Assembly: GCF_021869535.1 (NCBI RefSeq)
Contig: NW_026262668.1
Span: forward strand, 66,919,558 to 66,983,557
Source of the DNA: Mytilus californianus
Taxonomy: Eukaryota; Mollusca; Bivalvia; Mytilida; Mytilidae
Length of the DNA stretch: 64,000 nucleotides
Reading direction: 5' to 3'
Numbering within the stretch: the stretch's first letter is position 1; every line of letters begins with the position of its first letter. The notes below the pieces were generated by a model. The model saw only the letters and a list, made by a program, of their open reading frames with translations. It was not told where the DNA came from and ran no database searches. This document shows positions 11,125-21,815 of the stretch, one piece after another. Made by a program: the position numbers and the translations under genes.

Positions 11125-12167
11125 ATACGACCGCAAAAATTAAAATTTTTTTGTTTTGGTCGTATATTTGTATCACGTTTTCGTCGTCGTCGTCAGCGTC
11201 GTCCGAAGACAGATGGTTTCCGGATAATAACTTTAGTATAAGTGAATAGAAATCAATAAAATTTTAACACAAGGTTTATAACCACTAAAGGAAGGTTGGG
11301 ATTGATTTTTGGGGGTTATGGTCCCAACTGTTTAGGAATTAGGGGCAAAAAAGGGGCCCAAATAAGCATTTTTGTAGTTTCCAGACAATAACTTGTGTTA
11401 AAGTGTATGAATCTCTCTGAAATTATACCACAAGTTTCCATACTACAAAGGGATGGTAAGGATTGACTTTGGTGGGGGGGGTTATGGCTCAAACCATTTA
11501 GGAATTAGGGGCAAAAAAAGTGGAAAAACAAGGGTTTTTCTGGTTAAAGGACAATTGAGACAATTTAAAAGCAGTGTAAGGGAGGTAATAAAATCCAAAA
11601 TCCAAATCAATTTAAATAACAATGTTTGATTACCTCCCTTACACTGCTTGTAAATTATGCATTAAGAAATGATGATTGTCTGAGATACTGACCATAACTT
11701 GAGGGAAAGAATTATTTTTTGGAATAAGGGAAAGGGGGGAGGTGAAAAAAATTGGACGGGGACAATTTTTCTCATTTCAGATTTCAGAAATTAAAAGAAA
11801 ATTTCTTCAAATATTTTTTTTGGGGGGTTAATAGTCAACAGCATAGTGTATTGCACAAATGAAAAAAAAACGAGGTAAATTTTATTTTATTTTTTTTTTG
11901 GGGGGGGGGGGGGGAGTCAATTCGCATAGTGTATTGCACAAAAGTAAAACATTGAATATAAATATTCAAAATCATATAACCAATTTGAACAATTTGAAGT
12001 CCTTTGACTACAGTTATTCTGTGTCAGAAACCTATTATGTGTCAAAAATTTAATTACAATCCAAATTCAGACCTGTATCAAGCGTGAATATTGTGTCCAC
12101 TTTGGCCCCAACTTTTCAGGGTTGGACATCTGCGGTCGTATCCAGCTGCGCTCAGCGAAGCAATTTA
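11125..12167. mobile_element. About 1.04-kb inserted element with ATACGACCGCA inverted tips
   Basis: This segment splits a repeat whose intact copy lies at 4732-4835. It starts ATACGACCGCA (11125-11135) and carries the inverted motif TGCGGTCGTAT at 12131-12141, followed by CCAGCTGCGCTCAGCGAAGC. The interior has two similar GGGGGTTATGG..AATTAGGGGCAAAAAA units and long G runs. The part at about 12020-12141 recurs in reverse complement at 28702-28825, so this is a dispersed family. No transposase is seen; non-autonomous. Confidence 0.7.
11566..11652. repeat. 79-87-bp hairpin insert
   Basis: A perfect 20-bp inverted repeat, AGCAGTGTAAGGGAGGTAAT at 11570-11589 and its complement at 11629-11648, extends a few bases further with one mismatch. 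The loop is about 39 bp. It is nested in the 11125-12167 element and looks like a tiny MITE. Confidence 0.85.
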
Positions 12168-12227
12168 TTGTTTTTTGTTTTTGATATTTCAAAATGAAAA
12201 AACGAATGGACGCAAATAAACACGGAT

Positions 12228-12925
12228 CTTAGATGTTAACAATTTATATGTAGCAGAACAAGAATCTATGTCGAACGAGACGCTTTCAAATTTGAAGCTG
12301 TACCAAGTCAGGAATATGACAGTTGTTTTTCATTCGTTTGATGTGTATGAACTTTTGATTTTGCCCTTTGATAAGGGACATTCCGTTTTGAATTTCCTTC
12401 GCATCGGCACGGTATGTTTGTTTTTTTACTTTTTATATAGGATAAACTTGTACAATTAAATCGTTTTACATTCGTCATTGGTATAATTATAGAAATTTAA
12501 TTTGTCATTTGTGATTTTCTTTTCTTTGGTTAATGCACTTTAAAGATACTTGCTTGTATTCCTGTTAGACGCCTTGATATGGCTATATGTTAATTTATGC
12601 TGTTCAAAGATTGTTATTGATGACTGTATAAAACAGAATGCGGTGTTTTATAGTAAGGTGACCGAGTGAGGAAAAGTCGCATATTTACAGGATTTAATTG
12701 TCATTCGGACTATATGGCTATAAATCACATATTGGTAGTTAAAAGACTAAACTTTACATTTTGACTTGTCGTCAAAAAATCGTATCGTGCAATTTTTGTA
12801 AAATGGGCTTTAAAGGACGTTTGGTTACTTTTAAGAAAAATTGACGTTCACAAGATTTTAGGCTTGCATTCTAAAATAACATTCGTTGTATGCTTTCTGT
12901 TATTATATACATTGTTGTTCCATCT
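12228..12925. other. No gene recognised
   Basis: AT-rich flank of the large inverted-arm structure. A 63-codon plus frame at 12268-12459 has no recognised similarity. Confidence 0.45.
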
Positions 12926-13334
12926 TAGAATCATGTGCAAAACAGTGTAGCCGAGACCATTGATTGGCGCTCTAAAATATCCCATTGACTGGGTCAGATT
13001 AGGTGAACGTTCGTCTGTAACGCCCACAACTCACGACGTATTTATTATAGACATTTAAACTGTGGGGTCACCAAAGGGTCTCAGTATATATATACGAACT
13101 ACAGTGCACAGTATATTATATACATATTTTATTTGCGATCATAAAATGTACGAAGTCGTCCATTACTATGTAAATTGGGTCGATTAAAAAAAAAGCTGAA
13201 TATGTTTCTGTTGCCAAGGGTTTTTTCACAAGTATAGTAGTTAGCAGAAAAGATCATCAAACTATACATTTTATACTGAACTGCGGCCAAGCTCAGCGAA
13301 AGGTCGTGCAACATAATCAGTCAAACAAACTTTA
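12926..13334 (+). repeat. Left 409-bp inverted arm
   Basis: Starts TAGAATCATGTGCAAAACAG and ends CAGTCAAACAAACTTTA. Contains a TATATATATA run and a short reading frame that is also present intact in the other arm, as expected from the near identity. No coding function is inferred. Confidence 0.95.
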
Positions 13335-13504
13335 TTAGATTAACTCGTTAAGGAACGATCGTTTTCATTGGTCAATTCAAACCTTCGACCTCACACCTGC
13401 GAAAATAGAACACGCGTACTATAAAGCCTAATGGACTGATCAGTATTCACGTAGCCGGTCAAGGTCGTTAAAAACTTCCATCGTCGTATTCACGTACATG
13501 TATT

Positions 13505-13687
13505 AGATACAATACAAAGGTAACAAAGAAACAGGCCGGTAACAACCGTTGCCGGATAGTTTTTCTGCACGAGTAGTCAGGTCAAGGTCCGAGGCGATAG
13601 CCGAGGACCTTGACCTGACTACAAGTGCAGACAAACTATACGGCAGGTTGTTTCCGGCCTGTTTTTTGTTACCTTTGTTTTGTATCT
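13505..13687. repeat. 183-bp imperfect palindrome
   Basis: AGATACAATACAAAGGTAAC on the left pairs with GTTACCTTTGTTTTGTATCT on the right, and pairing continues through AACAGGCCGG, TCTGCAC and AGTCAGGTCAAGGTCC to a centre near 13598. The whole unit is a foldback, MITE-like insert with several arm mismatches. Confidence 0.85.
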
Positions 13688-14293
13688 GACTTGTACGACG
13701 TTTCAAGGAGGAAGAAGTACATTTTGCATTTAGAAGAGGTAGCAAAACTAAAGATATTAGAAACTTAATTGGCCATATACCAGTTAATGTAAGTTACAGT
13801 TTAAACTCATTTTTTTTTCTCACTTCCCTTCAGCCGAGAGTTTTTTCACAAAAAATTCAAGAATCTAATAACTTTATAAAAAGAACCATTTCAAGTTAAA
13901 GGTGAATGTTATACACATTTGAGACTTTTTGAAATGCAACTTCGCAAGTAAGTAATGTATAAAAAAGATTTCAGAGGTAAGCAAGCTAACATTTGATTTT
14001 ATTGGGGGGGGGGGGGGGGGTAAAATAAATTTAAAATAAACAGGCTTCATCCTTTTTTTGTTGAAAAAATGCAGGATGTGCCATGTGCATCTCTTGTTAT
14101 TATATATATATATAGGCATATGTTTTGGATTCAAAAAAAAATGTTCATGCTTATAGGTTTTTATATGTCTCTGATAGTGTTGATCAGGATTAAACACGTG
14201 TCACTATATGATCCAATCAGAGCTTACCGTCCAAAATTGATGACATAAGTTGAATGATTTTCTTTACGATTTGCTGCATATTTGAACATGTAT

Positions 14294-14947
14294 TACACGG
14301 ACACTTTTTATTTATAGGATCAATCGTGCATTGGTGAGTTGATAGGGATTTTATCTTTTGATTAGATTTGATTTTTATATATATATTTCCTGTCTTTTTA
14401 TTGAAATATAAACGTTGGTACCAGCATTTCTTTCAGCATTGTCCAGAATACTATTCATGTCCATATATTGAAAAAAAAATACATTTACGGACCGACCATT
14501 TAGCTTCAAAAGGGGGTGTGTTCTTTTCTGAGTAAGAAAATTATTTAGTTTTCCAACGCTATCGCCCAAATATTTTTTTTTTCGAAATCAGCACTATTAT
14601 ATACGGTATTCGGAAAATCCGGAGCCAGAACATTATTTTCAGTGTCATCTGCTTGACCATTATATATTTTTTCTCATAAAATTGGGGATCAAAATGTGTT
14701 TTTTTAAGCAAAAACCATAACCGGCCTTTTGAAGTTAAATGGTCTACCCCTTAGTGTACTAATATGAATAGTTACTGGAATTGTTTGAAAAAATATATAG
14801 TTATTGATGCTAACGTAATTTTTTTTTAATTTAAAAGACAGGAAATATGTCGGTGAAACAAAAAATTCAAATCTAATTGAAATATAAAGTGCCCATGAAC
14901 TCACTGATCATGCACGAGTGATTCTATTCATAAAAAGTGTCCGTGTA
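14294..14947. repeat. 654-bp element with ~110-bp inverted ends
   Basis: The left arm 14294-14400 starts TACACGGACACTTTTTAT and contains AATCGTGCAT, GTGAGTT and ATTAGATTTGA; the same blocks appear in reverse complement at 14831-14947. A weaker inner inverted pair, GACCATTTARCTTCAAAAGG, lies near 14490 and 14725. No reading frame with recognisable similarity. Confidence 0.75.
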
Positions 14948-14991
14948 ACAACTAAAAAGTGTCCGTGTATTATCTAAAAAGTGTCCGTGTA
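14932..14991 (+). repeat. Three 22-bp-spaced copies of an element tip
   Basis: AAAAAGTGTCCGTGTA occurs at 14932-14947, 14954-14969 and 14976-14991. The first copy is the right tip of the 14294-14947 inverted element; the other two lie just outside it. The left end has only one copy. Confidence 0.9.
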
Positions 14992-15177
14992 ACACCCGTT
15001 AATGTACTGTTTTTCTATAGCTCTGCTGGGGGCAAAGTCGTACAAGATTGTGTTCTTGATTATCCCATGGCAATTCTAGCTTTTATTCATGTGCATGTAA
15101 AATTTTAAACTTTAATCTTAACAGTCACGTCGAAATATTTAATTCAACTGTCTCCTTTCAATTGGTTCTGGATTAAG

Positions 15178-15385
15178 GGAGCTACCATTTTATTTTGATT
15201 TGGGGTGGGGGACTTGGATGAAACATTTTGTCCTGCATTTTTTTTAGTTGTTATCTCTGTCCTGTCTTTCTATTTTTCAGTCTGTTAGGTCCTGACTATA
15301 TTTATTAGTTTATCCTGATTTTTTTACATAAATCGTCATCCTGTTTTTTTTTTTGTCAAGTTGCTCACCCTGCCTTATCTTTTAT
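15178..15385 (+). repeat. Truncated copy of TIR family H
   Basis: Begins AAGGGAGCTACCATTT and contains TTTTGTCCTGCATTTTTTTT, TATTAGTTTATCCTGA and ACATAAATCGTCATCCTG, as in the complete copy at 31729-32004. The right inverted end is missing. Confidence 0.75.
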
Positions 15386-17292
15386 TCAATGGACTTGATG
15401 AATTAACGTTGTACTTGAAATGAAACCGTACTTAACTACAAAAATAACCAAATTACATACTAAAGATATTGCTCGATTTTTATAGTAAATGGGTTTGTGT
15501 TATAAACTGTCATGTTCATTATTCATATTCTTTCATAAGTTTTAGGATAGTGTGATTTTTTTTCTGATTTAGTTTACTTGATTTTGAAAAAAAAATCCCG
15601 AAATTCTAAGTAAATTCAGAACATGTAACCACCCATGCTTTGTTTAGAGAAAAAATGGAGATGGCAAACCACGGCACAGTGGAAGGAAATGTACTTTATA
15701 AACTCCAGCGATATACTTTCTTAATTTATAATTAACTGTTTTGCTATCCTCGGTTGAAAATTATATATGGTAAATATTTAAATAGTTGCATAGAAAACAA
15801 TCAGTTATAAACAGTGTGGTTATTCACTAAATGTATTGATAAAAGGTGACTCCATTTTTGTACATACTTTAACAGTAGTCATCCTTAATTTCTTAATATT
15901 TCGTTTATAAGTTTATCATACATGTATGATTTTGTATTTCATTTTAATACGCACGCATGCCACACGTTACTTTGGCGGATAGTTCAACAATGTTATGCAA
16001 AGCTCTATTCTTACGGTATGAAATTAAAGGATAAATTTTCAACCAATTAAAATCGAAAACAGTACATTTATATAGTTCCTTATAAACTACGACATTTCTA
16101 ACAAGTATTTATTTATTTTTTAGTTCCACACATGCAAAAATAAAATCTTCGCCGATGAAACATTTCAAACCTTTTTACACCAACATGCCTTCACTGAATT
16201 CATTTGAATTTCGTGGTGACCATGATAGTACATTGCATAATACATCTATATTCACGTGCACACATGATACGATCTTTCGGGGACAATTTGCTCGTTTATG
16301 ACACGTCATTTCTGAATGACCAAACGCTTAGCTACTTTATTTTCGTTTTATAGCATGAAAACAATAAAAGAGGAATGTGCAACCCATCATAAATTTGAAA
16401 TGGATCAGTATTATGAGATCCTTATTATAAGTAACTACGACATTGCCAGGATAATAACCTAGCGTCAATATGAAAGAAATCAAAGTGGTTCATACATTCA
16501 TCCGTATAAAAGCGGCACATGTATTTTATTTTATCCTTATATTTTTCATAGTGCGGTACAAGTGCTGCATGCATAAAGAATATTACTTAACACAAATTAT
16601 TAGTATAATATTTCGACCCCACTATTTGAAATTCACAAAATACTTATTTAATTATTTCGACCAAAAATTATTGTTTGTTACGTTCGTAGTAATGTAGTAC
16701 ATTCCATTGTCGGTCACCTGTGTCAATTCACGTGCACACTACAATTGTTGTTGTATTTAAATCTTTCGGCCAATGAAATGAGACGTTACAAGTTGTTTGT
16801 TTGTGATACGCCAGAATGTTATCAATGAATTATCAATCGCTAAACTTGACTGCATTTCAGTGTACCTATTCAAAAACGTAAATGCAAATTTCACAAGGCT
16901 TGATGCAATAGCCTTTTTACTGTCTAATAACTTGCAAGTACGAAAAAGACAGGAAAGAAGTATATTTTGTCTATATGTTTTGTGTTTGCACACTTTTTAA
17001 AGTTGATCATGCATTCGTTCTAAAATAAAATTTTGACCATATAAAAGTTAAAAGATGACATAATTGGACAACCGCAATTGTTAAATCGCTTTGACGTCCG
17101 AAAAAAAAATAATAATCAACACATCCATTGTAACTTTTAAAGCCAGTTAAATCCTTTTTTGCTGAAAGAACGTCCGATATCATAAAAATTCATTATCAAA
17201 ACATAACAAAAACACAAGTAAGAACGTTTAAGTATTCAATATAAATCAAAACACAAAGGTTATTCCTGATTAGTTTTTCGAATTATTTTATT
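15386..17292. other. Interior of the inverted-arm structure, unassigned
   Basis: AT-rich with no enzyme-like frame. CACGTGCACAC-containing segments near 16254 and 16727, and similar AAATCTTC/AAATCTTTCGGC motifs, hint at a diverged internal duplication. Small frames at 16470-16697 and 16757-17000 are unsupported. Confidence 0.4.
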
Positions 17293-17701
17293 TAAAGTTT
17301 GTTTGACTGATTATGTTGCACGACCTTTCGCTAAGCTTGGCCGCAGTTCAGTATAAAATGTATAGTTTGATGATCTTTTCTGCTAACTACTATACTTGTG
17401 AAAAAACCCTTGGCAACAGAAACATATTCAGCTTTTTTTTTAATCGACCCAATTTACATAGTAATGGACGACTTCGTACATTTTATGATCGCAAATAAAA
17501 TATGTATATAATATACTGTGCACTGTAGTTCGTATATATATACTGAGACCCTTTGGTGACCCCACAGTTTAAATGTCTATAATAAATACGTCGTGAGTTG
17601 TGGGCGTTACAGACGAACGTTCACCTAATCTGACCCAGTCAATGGGATATTTTAGAGCGCCAATCAATGGTCTAGGCTACACTGTTTTGCACATGATTCT
17701 A
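17293..17701 (-). repeat. Right 409-bp inverted arm
   Basis: Reverse complement of 12926-13334 with two substitutions noted (an AAGCTT/AAGCTC site and a CTAGACC/CGAGACC site). Ends GATTCTA at 17701. Confidence 0.95.
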
Positions 17702-18281
17702 GCATTTGATCTTTGACCTTATTTTATGCAAAACTGTTACCACATTTCTTTTTGACCACATTGATATTTCGAAAGTACATGTTTTGACGAATCCAATAAT
17801 ATTTAATATAGCCATATAGTATGTTTGACGATTAAATTTTGAAACAAGTTGCTTTTTAAAAAAAAAGACAACACGTGAACCTTAGAACTTTTTTATTCTA
17901 ATTATTAATTCAACTGAATAAGAAATTATATATCAGTGTTATCTTGGCCATGTGTGTGGAGGAATAATATTTTCTTTTTATTGTAAATCATTACAATTTT
18001 GGCATGTTGAGAGAAGTGTTAAATATAAAGCAAGGAGAGAAAAAAAAAGATTCCCAGACGTATACTTTCTTAAAGAATAACAATAATTCAAAATATGGAG
18101 GACACATGTACCTTCTTCCAAAAATTCATAAAATTAATCTAGAAATAAGTAATGAGGCATTGCGAACTGGTCAGCTAGCAGGACACATTAATGTTCGTTA
18201 CCGACCAATCATCAATAAGTGTAACTCTCCCGCGAGAGATACTTACTAATCATAATAGTCTTGATCTAATTATAAATATAA

Positions 18282-18905
18282 AAAAAGGATGTGGTATGAT
18301 TGCCAATGAGACAACTCACGACAAGAGACCAAATGACACAGAAATTAACAACTATAGGTCACCGTAAGGTCTACAACAATGAGCAAAGCCCATACCGCAT
18401 AGTCAGCTATAAAAGGCCCCGAAATGACAAATGTAAAACAATTCAAACGAGAAAACTAACGGCCTAATTTATGTACAAAAAATGAACGAAAAACAAATAT
18501 GTAACACATCAATAAACGACAACCACTGAATTACAGGCTCCTGACTTGGGACAGGCACATACATACAGAATGTGGCGGGGTTAAACATGTTAGCGGGAAC
18601 CCAACCCTCCCCCTAACCCGGGACAGTGGTGTAACAGTACAACATAAGAAAAAACTATAAAAATCAGTTGAAAAAGGCTTAACTCATCAGATGGATACAA
18701 ACAGAAATACTACACAGAGTGGACGTGGCCGGGTACTTGTATATCCCAACAACAAATAGACACTAAGTACAGATCTGAGAGTACTAGCAGTTACTGACAG
18801 CTAGTTCAAAGCCACTAACAACTAATTAAAAAAAGCATGCATCTAAGACTAAATTATCAATTAGTACACACCAACATCCAATTATTGAAGAGGCATAACT
18901 TTTAC
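18282..18905 (-). repeat. Dispersed family A inserted in the RT pseudogene
   Basis: Starts GGATGTGGTATGATTGCCAA and runs through CAGGCTCCTGACTTGGGACA, GGCGGGGTTAAACATG and AGATCTGAGAGTACTAGCAG, parallel to 7744-8370. It separates the RPIINKCNSP part of the reverse transcriptase from the FEFNG part, so it arrived after that element. Confidence 0.85.
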
Positions 18906-19419
18906 ATTCAAGATACAAAAAAATTTATTAATAAAATAGAGTCACACGAGTGTATGCATTCTTATTGCCTATGATATACGTCAATGAACACAAATATGAT
19001 CATTGATAATTTAGAAGAAACTGTTATCAATGAATTAGAATTTATTGACATACAGGAGAATATACTTTAAAGATTCACAACAAAATAGATTTAACTGCAT
19101 TTGTTAGATTAATTCTTAGAAACAATGAATTTGAGTTTAATGGACTGGTTTACAAACATTATTTATTATATTACAAATTATAGGAGCGCCAATTGTCACC
19201 AACATGCACAGATCTGCATATGTCTGCCCTATTTATTAAAATCTTAGATAAGTTCCAATGGAGAGAAAACATCAAATTACACTGTCAATAGGGATGACGG
19301 TTTTATGGTCTTCACAGGCAAATTAGAGCAAGTTGAAGATTTCTTTAACCTTGCAAACGAAATTGACCATCTACTTCAGTTCTAATATGAGGTGTCGACA
19401 TCTAGTATGGCCTATTTAG

Positions 19420-19924
19420 AGGGTGGTAAAGGGTTATTTTCGTGCAACGTTTTCGGCCTTTTTATTTCTCGTTTTCTCGTGTTTGGTTCGATGTGCGTGC
19501 TTCATGTTTTCCCTTAATTATTTTCCGCGTTTCGTGTCGGTACTCTTATTTTCTCGTGCTTGTCCCGCATTTGATTAAAAAGTAAACCGGGACTAATTCA
19601 AAGTCAGCCCAAATATTGTTTTAAATTATAAACTAATTAACTGGTCCCAAGATATTTATTAATAGCCTATTGTATTACTATGATAATCGGATGCAACTAA
19701 CGGACGCTAAAAGGTGACCATATGCAGGGTCGCCATGTCCATTTATAATGACTGCATGATCTCCAAGAACGGCTGAGTAATAACGTTTGGTACTTTTTTC
19801 CTTAATATTTACGATTTTATTCCTTGGCTTCGTTTTTCCAGAGTGTTTTTTTTTTTTCGTGCAACGTTTTTGCAATTTGTTATTTCACGTGTTTCTGTGT
19901 TCAGACCCTCCTTTTTACCACCCT
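19420..19924. mobile_element. 505-bp hAT-like MITE with 8-bp target duplication
   Basis: The left end AGGGTGGTAAA (from 19420) is matched by inverted TTTACCACCCT ending at 19924. CTATTTAG flanks both sides (19412-19419 and 19925-19932), an exact 8-bp duplication of reverse transcriptase codons; removing one copy and the element rejoins the LDTEVYK frame. An 8-bp duplication with AGGG-type tips fits the hAT superfamily. The interior has repeated TTTCTCGT/TTTCGTGC motifs and no transposase. Confidence 0.88.
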
Positions 19925-20060
19925 CTATTTAGATACCGAAGTGTACAAAAGTGAACGATTCCAAAATAATGGAATTCTTGATGTTAAGTCACATATATTA
20001 AAAACACAGAAACGTATCAATATTTACCAATCACTAGTGCACATCCAAAACACACATAAA

Positions 20061-21299
20061 TTTAAGAGCATTACAGTGTGTGAATACTATAAGATATTTC
20101 TACATCTACCACTAAGTGACCACCGTCATTTGGTTGACTATCCTGTCACTGTTTGGTGTGTGCTTGCATACTTAACAAGTCCAAAATAGTTTTAACAGAA
20201 AGGAAATAATTTGTACTGTACATAACATTTATACATGGTGCAAATAAAAACATGGGACTTGAAATTTTTATGTGCATGCAGTAGTCAAGACTTTCTGCAG
20301 CGGTCACTGAAATTATAGTGACATCAATGAATTAAATAAACATTTAATTAACTTACAAGATAACTTAATTGATAGAGAATACTGTAAAAAGAAAACAGTA
20401 AAAGTTTTTAAAATGTATATTAACGAACAGTCTTTATTTTACTTGTTTTATTTTCATTTGGAACAGATTTTTTTTTATCTGATTTGTCAAAATGACAAGT
20501 GTGCATAATGATTTTATTGTTACAAATCAAATCCCACTATAACTCATTATGTAAAACCACAGCACTATTTTAAATTATCTCTCTGTGAATATCTAGACAC
20601 AGATGTTTGATACCATAGGTCGTTATAATTAAATCTTGACCATTTAACTTTCACTTGTTCATCAAAGGGTACAACTGTCAACTTTGCTCAAGTCAGTAAA
20701 CCCTTGCAATGCATACATGTAAAATGTAGCTTTACAATAAATATACATGCTTGAAAAGGATCTATAGATTGTTTATTATCATATATCAGATAAGTGAATT
20801 AGCGATCTTCGAAAATTCTTTATTGCCATGTTTTAAATATCTTAGATACACCATATGGAGGTGCTCTTAATTGTAGGAAGCTAATACAGATAAGATGAAA
20901 GGGTGTCCCGAATGAACAATAATTTAGCTTCCGAATATTCCTCCATAGACTATATTTCTAACTAATAAATATGCGTGAACCCTCAGGGGTTCACGCAAAT
21001 ATCGAGTCTTGTCACCGTACTATTAACTGATATCCTAGTCTAATCATGGAAGTAAAATGAAATATAATACTTCCTTTGTCTAATCCACTCGGAAGTATTG
21101 GTTAAATAATTCACAATCTGTGCAGACTATAGGAGATGTATAGATTGACATAATTAAGATATTGACACTAATATGATGTTGGCGACCATGTGTTACCCTT
21201 TTGATGTCTAATCTATTTAATTTGTACTTGGATTGTTATCTTATTTCCACGAAATCTATATCTCATTGCTTCAGTCTTTTTATAAATTTACTGTTTACA
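20061..21299. other. No gene recognised
   Basis: AT-rich sequence downstream of the reverse transcriptase remnant. It contains a small hairpin, TGCGTGAACCC / GGGTTCACGCA, at 20972-20997. No exon seen. Confidence 0.5.
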
Positions 21300-21545
21300 A
21301 TACTCTGCATTGTTCGAAATACTAATGATTTTCTACCCAAGGCATAGATTAAAATAGTTTTGGAATTTTGAGTAAACAATGCTCTTCAACTTCGTACTTG
21401 CTTTGAAATTTCAACTAAGTCATCGTTGCATCAATCGAGCTTCATTGACGAGTCTTGTGAAGACGAAACTCGCGTCTGGCGTACAAAATTATAAGCCTGA
21501 TATATTTGATGAGTTTTTTTTATACATACTTATTCTGCAAGTTAA
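21300..21545 (+). repeat. Dispersed SINE-like family E
   Basis: Contains CTCTTCAACTTCGTACTTGC, GACGAGTCTTGTGAAGACGA and a CTCGCGTCTGGCGTACAAAA-type block with TTGATGAG. It lies about 140 bp past the stop codon of the MSMB-like gene and so may fall in its 3' region. Confidence 0.75.
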
Positions 21546-21682
21546 GAAATTTTATGTAGTCACTCCATCCCGGTCTCTTTTGACATGTACAATCAACAGT
21601 TTCAACGTTATAGTAGTTTTTATGACTAGAATCAAAACAAAACGTGAGCATTCTTATCTCATATCAATTTTATTTATCAACC

Positions 21683-21815
21683 TTAACGACCCTTTCCTCC
21701 ATACGGATAGGGACATGGCTCGTTTTCATTGTCTTTCATTACAGCTTTTTCCCAACATGGTCCATCTTTTACAGCCTTACAGTCTGGATGGAGGCCAACC
21801 AAAGTTATTCCTATT
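21683..21815 (-). CDS. MSMB-like exon 3 (C-terminal, stop)
   Basis: Acceptor TTCCAG precedes 21815. Encodes IGITLVGLHPDCKAV, DGPCWEKAV and NEPCPYPYGG, ending with TAA at 21683-21685. Carries cysteines 8-10 of the fold. The first base completes Gln70 with the last two bases of exon 2. Confidence 0.88.

Larger units (their letters stand above)
11087..12227. repeat. Right member of the inverted pair, split by an insertion
   Basis: 11087-11124 and 12168-12227 together are the reverse complement of 4732-4835; the sequence between them is absent from the left copy. The uninterrupted left copy therefore gives the pre-insertion state. Confidence 0.8.
12926..17701. mobile_element. 4.8-kb structure bounded by 409-bp inverted arms
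   Basis: Arms at 12926-13334 and 17293-17701 are reverse complements of equal length with no indel and only two mismatches by my reading. Each arm is bounded by TA at both ends. The outer left junction reads CATCT-TAGAATCATG and the outer right reads CATGATTCTA-GCATT. The interior holds further inverted repeats (13505-13687, 14294-14947) and a diverged copy of a TIR element (15178-15385), but no transposase or other enzyme. It may be a non-autonomous DNA element with long TIRs and a TA target, or two insertions of one 409-bp unit in opposite orientation. Confidence 0.65.
18004..20060 (+). pseudogene. Penelope-like element reverse transcriptase, interrupted
   Basis: Fragments in order match the reverse transcriptase of Penelope-like retroelements: YLLPKIHK at 18109-18132 and RYRPIINKCNSP soon after. 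Past an insertion come FVRLILRNNEFEFNG, an SPTCTDLHMSALF segment in another frame, and RDDGFMVFTGKLEQVEDFF, whose DD at 19293-19298 is the expected catalytic pair. After a second insertion come LDTEVYKSERFQNNGILDVK and a decayed tail. Frameshifts, stops and two insertions make it inactive. No GIY-YIG endonuclease domain was found downstream. Assignment to Penelope-like rather than another RT order rests on recalled family motifs. Confidence 0.75.

Noticed and set aside
13129-17498. Identical 61-codon frames at 13129-13314 and 17313-17498
   Set aside because: Their identity is explained by the 409-bp inverted arms; no codon bias or similarity supports a protein.
12926-17701. LTR retrotransposon
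   Set aside because: The 409-bp repeats are inverted, not direct, and there is no primer-binding site, polypurine tract or gag-pol frame.
20972-20997. Hairpin TGCGTGAACCC / GGGTTCACGCA as a terminator
   Set aside because: Rho-independent terminators do not apply here and no transcript is known to end at this point.
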